Shown here: piece by piece, positions 42,850-54,626 of the stretch
Layout of the letters: each line of letters opens with the position of its first letter
How positions within the stretch are numbered: position 1 is the stretch's first letter
NCBI GenBank assembly: GCA_905160935.1
Contig: CAJHZI010000811.1
Span: 223,501-287,500 of the forward strand
From: Enchytraeus crypticus
Taxonomy: Eukaryota; Annelida; Clitellata; Enchytraeida; Enchytraeidae
Direction of reading: 5' to 3'
DNA: 64,000 nt
The notes under the pieces: generated by a model
Seen by the model: the letters and a program-made list of their open reading frames with translations, nothing else
The model's database searches: none
Told to the model about the DNA's origin: nothing
Made by a program: the position numbers and the translations under genes

Positions 42850-43696
42850 ATATCACTTGTTTTCATATTATCACTAAATAATGATAGTATAATATCTCAA
42901 GAAGTTTAGGCATGACGGGACTGAGAGTAATTGGTCTACAAATTATAATTATCAACTAAACGTAATTTATTAATTTTTCTATCCTTAGGAACCATTAAAC
43001 CATCTGTGTAATCATTAGATACATATCTATGCCTGAAAATCATTTGAAATAAAAATTAATATGAATTATCAACAAAGGGTGTGCATGTCGAATGCGTTCA
43101 GATGTCAAACCGTCTTTAGCAGGCACCTTATAGAGTTTGTTACGTTATTAGCTTCTCAATCAACTGCACGGTGACCTTCGATAACAAAGTTTCACCACCA
43201 TCATCACTGCCTTTATTGTTATTTTATCTCACTTATATTCATGGAAAAATTGTTCATTATTTAAAGAGTTTAAAAAAGTGCTCCTGAAATAGCTTTAAAA
43301 AGACTCTGCAATTTTAGAGAGAAAGACTCTGCAATTTTAGAAGGATCTGTTCTGCTCATCAATTTTCATTGGTAAGGCATTATTGTTTCATTGATGAGAG
43401 TTCGAACATTTCCAGAATCGTTTTGCTATGCATCGCAAAAGTCTAAATTAGTTGAGGATACTGCAATGTAATAGGCGATTTTACAACTGGAGGCTGTAGC
43501 CTTCAGTAGTAAAGCTGTTCTCATTTACCTTTCACTTTTCACTCAATGCAGCTTCCATTTTTTGGCAGTTGCATTTTGATGGATTAAATATACATGTACA
43601 TCAGTAGATATAAATATACATCACTAGATGTGTATAATTTCAATCAGTAATTCTGCACTGTTTAAGATTTGATATGAACATATTGTTGACATCTAG
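42850..43696. other. Intron sequence before exon c, nothing recognised
   Basis: A short direct repeat 'aaagactctgcaattttaga' occurs twice near 43300-43340. Otherwise unremarkable. Confidence 0.5.
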
Positions 43697-43802
43697 ATTG
43701 TGGAGAGAAGCGGAAGCCCTGTTTACAGTGTAACATACAAAGAGAAACCACACGAATTTACTCCTGTCGATGTTGCAACCACTATCTTCGAGAAGCTGCA
43801 TG
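43697..43802 (+). CDS. HSPA14: HSPA14-like Hsp70 gene, exon c (106 nt)
   Basis: Acceptor 'catctag', donor CATG|gtatta (phase 1). Encodes 'IVERSGSPVYSVTYKEKPHE' then 'FTPVDVATTIFEKLH'. It aligns with the HSPA14 segment 'VIEKNGKLRYEI...FVNPEDVARLIFSKMK'. The trailing G joins AG from exon d to give Glu, matching the 'KxKETA' order of the family. The frame that runs past the donor to 43915 is intron. Confidence 0.9.
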
Positions 43803-44519
43803 GTATTACTTCAGTAGTTTTGTTTTGTCATGCAATTTACATTTTAAAGTTTTATACTGGCGTTACAGCTAGCAGTCTTGATATACCGAGTAAGAATATG
43901 GCTTGCCTTAGCTGACTAGGATGATTGGCTGGAGAAGGTATTGTGTAATAATTTAGATGCACTGGACGGCCATACTAGCCACCTACTCCTTAACAGTCGA
44001 AGTCTTTGGCTTTTACTATGAGATGATTTGAAATATTAATCATCAATAATTCAATTCAGTAATTAAAATGTGTAGCCATAATTTTTCGTTCTTATATATA
44101 AAACGCAATATTGTGTTACTTAAGTTAAATATTTGTAAACATATGCATAAATGTTGCATAGAACCTTTAGTTTACTAAATAAATAAGGTATGGAAAATGT
44201 AGAATTCATGTTTTGTTTGCTTACTACCGCCCATTTGAAAACTTTGCTGTCTTTAAATTTATCTTACCCGTGACCCTAATCCTAATGCTCATTCAAATCC
44301 TAAACCTTTTCGTAACCATTGCAGTAACCTAAAGTGACTATTTTTGACTGAAAGTAAACGTTTACTATTAATAATGTCCCGATGGAACACGGCTGACAAG
44401 ATTGACTCATGTTTGGATTTTTTAAGGATAGAGTAGCAAGATAGTCATATTTTCATAGACAATAGGACAGCTGTTTTCACAGCCAATAGGACATTTGACA
44501 TTGAGCCTTGTCTCCTCTC
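43803..44519. other. Intron sequence, nothing recognised
   Basis: Contains a degenerate 'ccctaatcctaat' stretch near 44272 and a duplicated 'caataggaca' near 44460-44490. Confidence 0.45.
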
Positions 44520-44790
44520 TTAACTCCTCTCTGTTAGGTAATCTCTCTATCTGTAGTGCTCTGCCTAAGTGGCTGGTCCAAGGTGCATATTCTTATTTAC
44601 TTTCTGCTCTTGCACTCCATAATGAACACTCTAAATGTTACCCAGTAAATGCCTTCACAAGAGGTTATGCTTTATCCACATATGAAAGATAGACTGTCCT
44701 TTATCTACATATGCAGCCTATTACTTGGGGAAATATGGCTTCTTAGATGGTTTCCATTAGCCTTCCTCAGTTCTAGTTTAGAAAAATTTT
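44520..44790 (-). repeat. Dispersed repeat R3 copy
   Basis: Shares 'gtgctctgcctaagtggctg', 'actccataatgaacactc' and 'ggggaaatatggcttctta' with 61350-61510 (reverse) and 32700-32880. Confidence 0.65.
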
Positions 44791-44899
44791 ACATTAAGAT
44801 TAGTTAATGTCGGAATTAACAGTTTATTTATACTTCACGATAATGCAGTGTTAGATTTGTCAAAGGGGGGGGGGGTCAGTTGCTTTGCTGGGAAGTATC

Positions 44900-45210
44900 T
44901 AAGAGAAAAGTGTAGATACAGATCTAGATACAGCAGGTATCGGTCCCATGTATCGGTCTTCCCATGTATCGTTATTCCTATAGCTGTTTTCCCTCGGATT
45001 CTTCCTTCTATTACATCCTTTAGCAAACCTTGCCCCTTTTTACATGTCCTATCCAGCTTTTCTTTCTATTTTTTTTTCACATTTATTAACTGTACTGACT
45101 CTTTCAAGAACTTCTTTATTTGCAATTTTGTCAGTCCAACTAATCTCCTCTGTCCTTCTCCATGATCACATTTCGAATGCCTCTAGTTTCGTGATGTCTT
45201 CTTTCTTTGT
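44900..45210 (-). mobile_element. RTE-like LINE, C-terminal fragment
   Basis: Minus strand 'KLEAFEM' followed by 'EISWTDKIANKEVLERVS', then the 3' basic region. A different subfamily from 241-1045, nearer to the copy at 29170-29760 ('DKITNEEVLEGV'). Confidence 0.75.
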
Positions 45211-45212
45211 CG

Positions 45213-45290
45213 TACAGTAACGAAGTAAAAATACTTTGATACAATTAAGATGTACACAAACGATACTTTTATTGTAATGAACTAACTAGT
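45213..45290. mobile_element. hAT-like MITE fragment
   Basis: 'gtacagtaacgaagtaaaaa' matches the end at 40957-40975 ('gtatagtaacgaag'), followed by 'tactttgata' sequence. Confidence 0.4.
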
Positions 45291-45879
45291 TTGTCTGCTT
45301 AAGAGGCCTTTGACCTCAAGGTTGATGGATTCGCTCCCGGTAGGATGGGGAAGATATGGTGTGGGACAGATGATTGTGGAAGGTCTTTTCGTATTCCTAC
45401 CCTAGTTAAACTGGGATTTAAGGGAAGATGATGATGAATGATTATGGTGCATGTTGATTACAATTGACAGTCGGAGTCTAAATTCGTAGACTAAATTACT
45501 AATTTTTAAAGTTAAAAGCGCTCCTTACATGTGGATCTCTTTCTGCTAAATGTAAAAAAGTCAATAAAATTTAATGTAAATGTAATATAATAAATGTAGT
45601 TATTGACGGTGGTCAGCTAGATAGATGTATTTCAACTTAGATGAAGGCCGTTACTGTAATTGTTTCAAACTATTTGATACTCTGTCTTTCTAAGAATTAA
45701 AAAGAGTTTGTTTCTATTTGTGTTTGTATACGATGTCAGTGCATTGTGTCGAGTTGATGCTGAAATGACATATATCTCTCGGAGTTAACAGTATCAGTGA
45801 TGAATTAACAAATACTGTCTTCTTAACAATATTTGTCAATATGATTCTCTATTCTGTTTATAATCCCTTACTACACTTT
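45291..45879. other. Intron sequence, possible tRNA-derived SINE trace
   Basis: 45285-45350 has a weak tRNA-like layout ('ctgcttaagaggcctttgac', then 'atggattcgctcccgg'), too degenerate to call. Nothing else seen. Confidence 0.25.
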
Positions 45880-46010
45880 AATATAGCCTTAGCTTGGAAA
45901 AATGCCTTCTGAGGTAGTTTCTTGTTTTCTTCCTCACTTGTTTACTGTTCACTTACGACACGTGCAGTTTACAGTTGGTCTATTCTTCAGTGACTCGGAC
46001 ACAAGATGAT
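45880..46010 (-). repeat. Dispersed repeat R3 copy
   Basis: Minus strand 'ttgtgtccgagtcactgaag', 'aatagaccaactg' and 'ctgcacgtgtcgta' match 2087-2175 and 61260. Confidence 0.6.
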
Positions 46011-46404
46011 TAAGTCAAGAATAAATCTTAGAATTATTGATCACTTAAATACTTTTTCATTAAAAATTATGATTGACAATGTAGATAGTTACTATTACAG
46101 AGTATACAAATTTACAGGCTACATCTAATTTCTTATGTCTTAAAACATCTAAAAAGTTACAAATAAAAAATGTCTTAAAACATCTAAAAAGTTACAAATA
46201 AAAATTGTGTTCACTTTATAAACCATGACATATATAATATTTTACTTTGTTGTTGTTTGAGTTTTACTGTTGTCTACAATAAACCTAATTAAAAATGACA
46301 CTTTTAAATAGCTTGTATAATATCAAGCGCTTCCCTGCAGGATACTGAATTATTGAGCATGCGTAGTAACACAATTCATGGCATTGCGCTTATATTGCTA
46401 AAAC

Positions 46405-46450
46405 GTAACTATTGAGGCCTAACCCTAACCCTAACTCTAACTCTAATCCT
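46405..46450. repeat. Short telomere-like CCTAAC tract
   Basis: 'cctaaccctaaccctaac' followed by 'tctaactctaat'. An interstitial few-copy tract, not a chromosome end. Confidence 0.7.
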
Positions 46451-46499
46451 TAGCACAACCTGTAAATTTGAAACTGTAAAACATTACTTTGAAAATATG

Positions 46500-46580
46500 T
46501 AAACAAACGTTACGTGAGCAGGAATCGAACCCCTTTTGTCATGCTCTAATGCCTGATGCTCTAGCAATTACTTTATGGCT
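46500..46580 (-). ncRNA. tRNA-like (probably SINE-derived) sequence
   Basis: Minus strand: 'TTGCTAGAGCATCAGGC' then 'GGGGTTCGATTCCTG', an A-box-like and a good B-box sequence about 35 bases apart. No acceptor stem pairing, so not a working tRNA gene. Confidence 0.35.
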
Positions 46581-46698
46581 ACTGTCGATCAACTACCGCT
46601 TAACGGATGTTTACAATAGATCAAAATACACTTATTGACATGTATAGTATTTTTGAACTTACACCTTTTACACTTATTGACACTCAATATACCTTTAG

Positions 46699-46792
46699 AG
46701 ACGGCAACAAGTCAGGGTGGTAACATGGAAGATCATGATGCTGTTATAGCAGTTCCTCTGTATTTCAATCTTCAGCGGCGCGAGGCTCTGAG
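46699..46792 (+). CDS. HSPA14: HSPA14-like Hsp70 gene, exon d (94 nt)
   Basis: Acceptor 'acctttag', donor CTGAG|gtaaga. Starts in phase 1 (AG completes GAG) and ends in phase 2. Encodes 'ETATSQGGNMEDHDAVIAVP' then 'LYFNLQRREALR', equivalent to the Hsp70 'DVVITVPxxFxxxQRxAxxxA' segment. It is too short to stand out as an open frame and was found by looking for the missing piece between exons c and e. Both junction codons (Glu, Arg) are restored correctly, which supports the exon strongly. Confidence 0.9.
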
Positions 46793-46859
46793 GTAAGACA
46801 CCAACGTTGAATCATAGTTATGTTATTCTTTATTAGTTAAGACAAGCTAATAAATAACG

Positions 46860-47951
46860 GAACATAGAGGGCGGAGTTAATTAGTTTGTTGTTGATAGTA
46901 GGAGAGAGAAGAGGTGTAAGAGATACATAGAGAAGTTTGATTAGAATTGCACATGTTTTTACAGAAAGGCAGTAGTGAGAGGTGAAATGAAGTAGCCTAG
47001 CCTGTTCAGAACAGTTGTGAATACTCTCGCATGAAATATCCTAGTTAAGTCAAAAGTTGACTTGAGGAAAGAATTACCAAAGCAGACATTTCAATTTTTA
47101 AAGTTAACCGAAGAAGACACTGACGTTAGTTTCCAAGAGAGGAATTTATGCTTTATCACTTTGTTAGAGCTCTGTATTAATATTTGTCAGGTATCCTGTA
47201 TGATAGTTAAGAGATTTTAAGGTTTAGAGATACGTTGGATTCCCAGAGGCATTTAGCAGTCGAGTGGGCGAGGGGTTTTCTGCTGAGAGAGGAACTCACT
47301 AATGTATGAGGAGGTTATGGGGGAGTTGATAAGAGGTGCTTCAAGAGAGAACTCTTAGAGCTAGTTGTCTCTACATATGTTTCTTTTTAGAAAAAAATTT
47401 AAAGGTAGATGTCCAAGGGAGGATACGATTATTAGTATTTTATCGTCAAGTTCTGTTAGATCCCAGTATATATTTTTTAATATTACAGCATTTGCTTAGA
47501 TTGTAAGAGTGTCTGAATGTTGTATTTAGCATTGCGATTGTTGAATTAGTATTTCGCGTATGGTACTGTTCATGTATTGTACTATCTCAGTTTATTACGT
47601 TTCCTACTAAATGGATTACAAAGCGTTAAGTTTATTCTATAGTAAAGTTGTGCGCTATATAATTATTCATGTTTCGCATGATTTTCGAATTAAGTGTTAA
47701 TTTCGTTTCTTTACTTATGATGAACTTGTATTTTAATCGCCTTTTATTTTAATTGTAATACATTTTTATTTCGAAATAATGAGTTCAGTGTTGAGCTAGT
47801 TAGCTAATCCTGAGATATCGGGGACGATTCTGGCCACTTTTAATGATTCAGAGATCAGGGAGAGTAGAAATTCAGCAATATAATTACTCAGACAGAAATA
47901 TTGATTATCCAGATCAGGTAGAACCCAATTCAAAGTGTCCAGAATCTGACA
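46860..47951. mobile_element. Possible LTR-like sequence
   Basis: Has 'gggcggagttaattagttt' at the start, like 'gggcggggcttaattagttt' at 4921, and an end (about 47914-47951, 'gatcagg...attcaaa... ctgaca') like that of the LTR at 5601-5637. No TG start could be fixed because exon d lies just upstream. Otherwise plain AT-rich intron. Confidence 0.3.
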
Positions 47952-48109
47952 ATATTAGTATTAGATAAATGTATTATTCGTTTAATTTATTATTAAATTA
48001 GCACAGTTGTATTTTATGTTTTGTGGACAACCATTAAACATGTTTTTGTTTTTTCTTGAAATTCGATACAGATAAACATTTTGTATTTTTTGTGTTTTGA
48101 GAATTTATA

Positions 48110-48360
48110 CAGTTCATAAATGCATAAAGAAATAAGGTTGATAGGATATATTCTAAGGTGTGAAGTGTACTAAAAGAGATTGTAGAAGCAGAGTGGAAGG
48201 GAATAGAGGAAGAGGCAGGCAAGACTAGGAATTTTAAATGATGTAAAGATCCACACATATGAACAAGAAGAGGAAAGCGGAAAACAGAGAAGAGTGAAGG
48301 CGTAATATACCATGGATCTGCCAGTAGGCAGTGTAGTAAGAGAGGGAAAGAGATCAGTAT
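48110..48360 (+). mobile_element. RTE-like LINE, 3' end only
   Basis: 'ggttgataggatatattcta', 'gaggaagaggcaggcaagac' and 'accatggatctgccagtagg' match the last 250 bases of the copy at 241-1045. No intact frame. Confidence 0.75.
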
Positions 48361-48383
48361 ATGCTCCATCAAGTCATCGTCAT

Positions 48384-51300
48384 AATAATAATAATGAAGG
48401 TTTAATGTCCGTTTTCTCATCCAGGGACGTCCCCAACAGCACACATCACTACAGATCAATTTACCCTGACCAATCTGCAAAAGAAATGTGCTGAGGATAA
48501 ATAACGTCCTAAACGAAAGCCAATCCAGTGATCAAAAAATGGTCAAGGTAGATTGATTATGTCTATGGAAGGAAATGGTAAGATTTAAGTTTGCTAGAGA
48601 ATGTTGAAAGAGAAAAACTAGAGCGAAGATTAGCAGGTAAAGAGTTTCAGATTGTGGGTGCTGCGTAAGAAAATGAACATCTGCCCAATGACGTGAGAAT
48701 ATTTGGAAGAGAGAGAAGATTGGCATCGATGGAACGAAGTGCAGGTGAGGGACGATTGGGAAAAAGAATTTCAGACAAGTAAGAAGGCTTGCAAAATGCA
48801 GAGTTTTGCAAGTTAATAGAGCTATTTTATATTTTATGCGTTGATTAACAGGGAAACAGTGAAGTCTGCGAAGTAGTGAAAGAGAGCGAATTGAAGTCTA
48901 GTTGACTTGCAAACAACACGTACAAGAGAATTTTGGACGTGCTGCAACAATTGAGAGAACCCATGTAATAATGAATTTCAGTTGTCGAGCTTTGAATGAA
49001 CAAGGATAGTGGCTGAACTTTTAGTAAGGGATGGACGTATTTGCCTAATCTGACGAATCTGAAAGAAAGAAGCATGACAAACAGAAGAGATCTGGGATTT
49101 AAAGTCAAGGTTTTCATCAAATATGACTTAAAGGTTTTTGGCAGATAGAGAAGGTGAAAGAGCAGGATTCTGAAAATGAACAGAGTTATTAGTAATTTTA
49201 CTTCTTTGCAAAGGAGTGCCAATTAAAAGGTATTCAGTTTTGATGGGATTAACAGCAAGACGGTCAGCAGAAAACCAGGAATAAGCCTTGTCTAGAATAG
49301 ATGAGAGATGAGGCAGTATCTGATCGGAATCATGATTAGAAAAGGAATTATATAGTTGTGTATCGTCTGCATAGAAATGAAAATTTATGGAGGACTGAGC
49401 AAGCAGGTAGCTAAGAGGAGTGATATATAAAGAGAAGATGGACCTAACACTGAACCTTGAGGAACACCGCGTAGGCGGGGTAGTTCAGAAGAGCGATTTT
49501 GACCATTAACAACGATTGTGTGCGACATGAGAGATATGATGTGAGAAGGGAAAAAGCAGAATCAGAAATGCCAAAACAAGATTTAAGCCTGTTTATTAGA
49601 ATGCCATGGTCAATTGTATCGAAGGCAGCAGAGAGATCTAGAAGAACCAAGGCAGAAACCTGTTTACTACTCATGGCCAAGCTAAGATCATTATGTATAC
49701 GAAGAAGAGCGGTTTCAGTAGAATGGAGTTTTCTATAGGCAGATTGATACTGAGAGTAAGAAGGGAAAGAATCAAGATGAGTGCATAAACGGGTATAAAT
49801 TACCTTTTCAAGAAGTTTAGAGATGAAGTTAAGATTGGAAATAGGACGGTCTGGAAAAATCATCTTTTGGTAGAGAAGGCTTTTTTAGCAAAGGAGATAC
49901 AACTGCTTGTTTGAAGGAGGTTGGGAAGATACCTTCTGAGAGTGAGAGGTTGATTAAGTATGTAATAGGAGCAACTAAAACATCAATACAGGATTTCAGT
50001 AATCGTGTAGGAATAACATCAAGGCAGCAAGATGAGTCGGTTGAGCGAAGAATAAAATTGCGTATTTCTTCCGGTTTAGCTGGTTCAATACTAGAAAGTA
50101 GCGGTGGTTCAGGCATATTTACAGAAATGGAGTTGTCAGTGTCAAGGGAGTTGGAGGGTATAGAGCCGCAGAGTTTGACAATTTTGTCATTGAAAAAGTA
50201 GAGAAAAGAGGTAGTAAGAGAAGATGGTTAGGTGGTAGAGGGGAGTGACATGGGAATGATGCAATCAAGCTGAGAATCAAGTGCTCCCCATAATTTCTTG
50301 GGGGCAATATTGATTCTGCAGGATTAGATTTTGATAGTACAAGCTTTTAGCGGAACTAATCATTTTATTTAATAATTTTCTTTGTTTGAGGTACTTGGAC
50401 TTAATGTCTGGATTTTGTAGTTCAGGTGGATTTTTGAGATCCTTTCTGAACTTAGTTTTGAGTTTGGAACGTTCGGATTATTGCTTAAGGATTTCTTCAA
50501 AAATGAATGGTATCCTAGGGTTTGAGCGGCAATGAATGGTCGTGAAAGGGGCAAGTTTGTCTAATATGGAAGAAAGTACGGAACTAAATTGAGCTGAATA
50601 TTTGGCAACAGTTGAAGACGGATTAGAATACAAAGAAGAGGACACAATATTAGCAGAGAAGGCATCAATGTTAATAGAAGAGAGTTTTCTGTAAGTTTTA
50701 AGTGTTCTGGAAGGATGTACATTAACAGAAAATTGCACTGTGATCTGACAATGAAGGATCAGTGATTCCATGATCAAGAAATGACATGTTGTTTCGAGTG
50801 ATAAGCAGATAAAGAAGGTGACCAGAGGAATGAGTAGGGGAAGATATGTGTTGTTTGAGATCAAAGGCATCTGGTGTTGATAAAAAGGAAGCAGAATAAT
50901 AGTCTAGAGAATAATAGTCATCGGAGTGTAGATGGATGTTGAAATCACCCATAATTATTACATCAGTGGGTGATGGGGCAATGTCTTCAAGAAGCAAGGA
51001 AAAATCAGAAATGAAATTGGCCTTGGATAAAGAAGGTGGTCTGTAGACAATCAGAGAGAGATAGGATTTGGATTTGCATACAAGACGAAGCAACATAACG
51101 TATATTCAAAGAATAAAAATGGAGAACAGTTACAACATGCAAAAGTTGACTTAAAAATAGCAGCGATGCCACGACGATGACCAGAAGAACGACCGACATG
51201 TTGAATGGAATAGTCACGGGGAGTGAGAGAGTTAAGGACAGCAGGTGGAGTATCAGGAGAGAGCCATGATTCTGCTTAAAACAGAATATCAATGGACTCG

Positions 51301-51770
51301 TCAAGAATAAACTGTTGAATGAGTTCAGGTTTGTTTAGATTTTTTGGAATAGTTGTGGCAAACCAAACATTGAGGCAGTAAGTGGACAGGTTAGAAAAAG
51401 AAGAAACAGGGCCAGGATTCAACTCAACATCGCCTGCTAGAATTAAGAGAAAGGAAATAATGAAGTTTAAATGTCATTTAGAAGTGATATTAAGTGAAAC
51501 AAATTGAAGATAGGATTTGGAAAAGTATGGCAAAGGTAAAGAATCGAGGCATTGACAAACGGTCTCATGCGGTATAGGTTGGTGAGTTTGCATGAGGAAA
51601 AAATATGGTCAAAGTAACTGCCAGTGAAATGGTTGGTCATTTGTGGAGTAGAAAGGGATAAAACAAGATAAATGGAAAGAAAGAGCAATGAAAGCGCATA
51701 GCATGAAAAATGGGAAATCATTTCTTTCTGTGGGTGAAGCAGAAAGAAATCAACCAATTAAATTAAAGGA
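48384..51770 (-). mobile_element. L2-like LINE, near full length, with N-terminal 2A motif
   Basis: Minus strand from about 51757 to the (AAT)n tail at 48384. A hydrophobic N-terminal segment is followed by the 2A motif (51408-51434). The APE endonuclease has 'VGRSSG' (51180), 'IIMGDFNIHLHSD' (50960) and 'GITDPSLSDHSAI' (50750). RT region: 'PEEIRNFILRSTDSSCCLDV' (50050), 'ISNLNFISKLLEKVIYTRL', motif A 'LLDLSAAFDTIDHGILINRL' (49620), broken motif B near 49450, and motif C 'FHFYADDTQLY' (49370, both Asp kept). Thumb 'YLLIGTPLQRSK' and C-terminal remains follow, then the 3' UTR (48384-48560). About ten frame breaks, so inactive. Lies in the HSPA14 intron in antisense orientation. Confidence 0.92.
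51408..51434 (-). other. 2A-like ribosome-skipping motif (GDVELNPGP)
   Basis: Encodes G-D-V-E-L-N-P-G-P, an exact fit to D-V-E-x-N-P-G-P, in the same place as in the copy at 40696-40722 although the frame around it has decayed. Confidence 0.85.
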
Positions 51771-51964
51771 AAAACACTCTAGGATAAAAGGGTGTTGAAA
51801 TACAAGGATAAAAAGCGTGTTAAAAAAGTGAAATTGTAAAACAAATATGTTTAAACCATTGTCATAAATTGAAAATAAATGTATATTGAAATGTAGAAAA
51901 TTATAAGGAATATAGTAAAGTATATGAGAAACAATGTAACGAATTAAGATAAAAGCGTCTAGAA

Positions 51965-52237
51965 GCATTTTTGAGACGTGCAAAAAGGGCTGGTTTTTAT
52001 AACAAAGAGCAAACTTTTAAGAATCTCTGCATGTCAGCTAACGATAAGCTATTTAGCTCAGTCTGTAATAATCCTAACCACTTGCTGGCTCCGCTTATGC
52101 CCTCACTAAACCAACATTCATATCGAACCCGAAGAAACATTGCAAAAAGAAGTTACGCCATACCAACTAAGCTTAGCTCTTTGAATGATAAAAACTTCAT
52201 AACCCGCTTGACACTAAGTGATGCTATAAAACTATAG
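51965..52237 (+). mobile_element. LINE RT C-terminal fragment (unassigned clade)
   Basis: The frame reads 'FLRRAKRAGFYNKEQTFKNL', 'ANDKLFSSVCNNPNHLLAPL' and 'HSYRTRRNIAKRSYAIPTKL' to a stop. The pattern KLF-x5-NPxHxL-x-x-LxP...R-T-R is the C-terminal end of RT proteins common in marine invertebrates. It differs from the L2, CR1 and RTE pieces listed here. A tRNA SINE follows 65 bases downstream. Confidence 0.65.
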
Positions 52238-52302
52238 CTAGTTTAATCTTGGTTTAAAATGCACTGTTAGTGTTTTGCGTGACTGTGACATTATCTAATT
52301 TT

Positions 52303-52535
52303 GAATGTCTAAATAGCGTACGGGTAACGTCATGAAGTTTTAAATGACAAATCCTGAGGTGATTTGAATCCTCGTGGGTTCGAATCCCGGCCGCGCTGAT
52401 CTGAGAGTAATATCTCGGACATTCACTGGACTGGTTATACGGAAAATGGTCTAAATTGCCTAACGGATTAAACATGTGGTTTTAAAAGTGATAAATATCA
52501 ACATAGTTGATTAATCACTATAATGCGTGTTTACT
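52303..52535 (+). mobile_element. tRNA-derived SINE (perfect B box)
   Basis: 'AAATAGCGTACGGGTAACG' (A box) and 'GTGGGTTCGAATCCCGG' (B box with the full GGTTCGAATCC consensus) are followed by a body ('ctgatctgagagtaatatct', 'ttcactggactggttat', 'ttgcctaacggattaaac') and end 'cactataatgcgtgtttact'. Copies: 54013-54780 (minus, split), 60085-60330 and 63160-63395. Confidence 0.88.
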
Positions 52536-52539
52536 TTAT

Positions 52540-53610
52540 CTTCTCGTATAGTGTAGGCTAATCATGTTCGTATGAAATATATCTGTGGCTGTTAGATTGT
52601 TTTGAAATAAAAGCAAGATTTATTATATTTTAACATTAAGCTCCGTGGGAGGGCCCATCCATTTTAAATACCATTTAAACGCCCTACTTTCGTGGTTAAG
52701 ATTTTATCATTAGAATTTCGTATAATGACTGTTATGAAACATTATCTTGGACTATTGTTATTTTGGTATTATTGAACTTCCTATTTGCTTTTTGTTCCAT
52801 GTATGTTTGTATGCTTTCTGCGGTACGTCAGATTTCGAATTTCCAAGTAATAAACGAATATAATAATGAAATATTAAATTAAAACTATATAAAGATATTG
52901 TTTGTAAGTAAAAGTGTCATCGGTTAGGCTCAGCTTCATGAAGTCATTAACTGCCTTAATAATCATTGAATCAGTAACAAAGTTACCAATTTATACTCTG
53001 TCAAAGCAGCACCCTAACCAATTTATACTCTGTCAAAAGCAGCACTCGCGAGGTTATCAGTTTATGCTTAATCAAATAATCATCATTAAGTCTTATTTTC
53101 GTCTTCTTTAAGGTAAATTTTCAGAGAAATTGTGAAATATAAATTTATTATTTTTAAATTAAAATGATTGCTAAATCCGGTAACAAATCCGGTCAGATTT
53201 TGCAAAATTTGCTGGAACTGAAACCGGATTTGCAAAAAGTGCCGAAATTTGGTCAAACCGGAACCAGAATCTAGTATACCCTTATACGCAACAGTTGTCG
53301 GTTATTTGCTGGACAACTTTTCTTTGTCAAGCTATTTACCGCAAGATCTTGGCTGACTGAATCCACTACTCAGAGTTGATCCAAGAGTCATCATTCCGTT
53401 ACGCAGAATTGCTAACAAATTGAATTATGTGTTACCGTCCGCGTTAGCCAACTTGAAAAACGAATGGAGAGTCTATCAATTTGAAACAGTTAAAGTGCCA
53501 ACGTGAATTAAGAAATTTTTTAAATTCTTTTGTTCCTTTAGTTACACATATGACATACCGCATGTGCTACATGGTTTCCTTTCTTGGTTTCTGTTTTTGT
53601 AGTTTTCAGT
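52540..53610. other. Intron sequence, nothing recognised
   Basis: A 28-base direct repeat ('accaatttatactctgtcaa' + gcagcac) occurs twice at 52984-53045, and a few short 'aaatccggt'-type repeats lie near 53175-53260. No coding signal. Confidence 0.45.
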
Positions 53611-53843
53611 ATTTCCTCCATTCCTTTCCATGGTTATTAGCAATCGTTGCCTTTTGTTGGCGCATCAACTGCAGCTGGCGCGGATTTAAGAATAACCTTC
53701 CAACACCCTCGAGATTTTTTTCTTTCAAAGCTGTCAACACTCGGTCTTCCAAGGTGATCACCCACAAAGTACTAACCGGCGCGATGGAGCTTAACTTCGT
53801 TCAACTGACGCGCAGCTTAACCGACTGCGCTAATCCCGCCCCC
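53611..53843 (-). mobile_element. tRNA/5S chimeric SINE, head and body
   Basis: The head is the best preserved tRNA-like version: minus strand 'GGCGGGATTAGCGCAGTCGG' followed by 'TTAAGCTGCGCGTCAG', then 5S-derived 'ACGAAGTTAAGC', 'CCGGTTAGTACTTTGTGGGT' and 'CACCTTGGAAGACC'. The body is shortened at its 3' end. Confidence 0.85.
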
Positions 53844-54012
53844 AATATGCTGCAGCCTTGACGAAACAGTCGGGTCTTTGGTCCATAAAGGAGCCCGATA
53901 TTAATTAATAGTTTTTATATATTGTAGTGTTAAATGAATATAAAGAAATGTAAAAAATTATGAAATGAGTAAAGAAATACTGTGAAAAGCATAGTAACCC
54001 AGGAGTAAAGTG

Positions 54013-54085
54013 AAGTAAGTAAACATGCATTATAGTGAAATGATCAACTATGTTGATCTCTATCACATTTAATACGACATATTTA
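54013..54085 (-). mobile_element. tRNA-derived SINE, 3' part (split copy)
   Basis: Plus-strand text 'gtaaacatgcattatagtga', 'aactatgttgatctctatca' is the reverse of the SINE 3' end. The rest of this copy lies at 54627-54780. Confidence 0.75.
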
Positions 54086-54626
54086 TACCAGCAAAAGCAA
54101 AAGCGGTCTATGGTAATAGGAAAGAACTTTTAACAAAAAATCTGAAGAACGACACAAAGATAAAGATAGTGAAACTTTGGTTTGGACCACGCTATAGATG
54201 GTATGGATGTGAAACGTGGACCTTAAGGAAGGAAGATATTAGAAAACTGGAGGCATTGAAAATGTGTATTTGTAGAAGAATGGAGAGGATTAGCTGAACT
54301 CAAAAGGTTTTAAATGAGGAAGTTCTGGAGAGAATTGGTACAGATAGACAGTTGATAAATGTATTAAGAAATTAGAAAGAAGAGTTGGATAGGACACATT
54401 CTAAGGGGTAAGGTCTAATAAGATAGGTCATAGAAGGTGGAATGAAAGTAAAAAGAGGCAGGTGGCAGGAAAAAGAGAGAAGGTATGTTAGATGATTTAA
54501 AGACCCACTCATATTGAAAATGAAAAGGAAAGCAGAGGACAGAGAAGAGTGGAGGCGTTGTATACCATGGACCTGCCAGTAGGCAGTGCACTAAGAGAGA
54601 GAAGAGATTTAAACTATTAATTAATT
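54086..54626 (+). mobile_element. RTE-like LINE 3' fragment nested in a SINE
   Basis: Starts 'ccagcaaaagcaaaagcggt' and runs through the decayed 'KIKIVKLW', 'CETWTLRKEDIRKLEALKM' and 'RRMERIS' region to 'accatggacctgccagtagg' near 54570. It separates the two halves of a minus-strand tRNA SINE. Confidence 0.8.

Noticed and set aside
46710..47951. 'gtcagggtggtaac' near 46711 with 'ctgaca' at 47946-47951 as the ends of a 1.2-kb LTR
   Set aside because: The left part is coding: 46699-46792 is exon d of the HSPA14-like gene with correct phases. No matching target-site duplication was found either. Only a weaker, shorter LTR-like call was kept.
52303..52400. A functional tRNA gene
   Set aside because: A and B boxes are good, but arms do not pair as a cloverleaf and the same body follows in four copies, so it is a SINE.
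53481..53861. 126-residue plus frame
   Set aside because: Half of it is the reverse strand of the tRNA/5S SINE, and the rest shows no motif.
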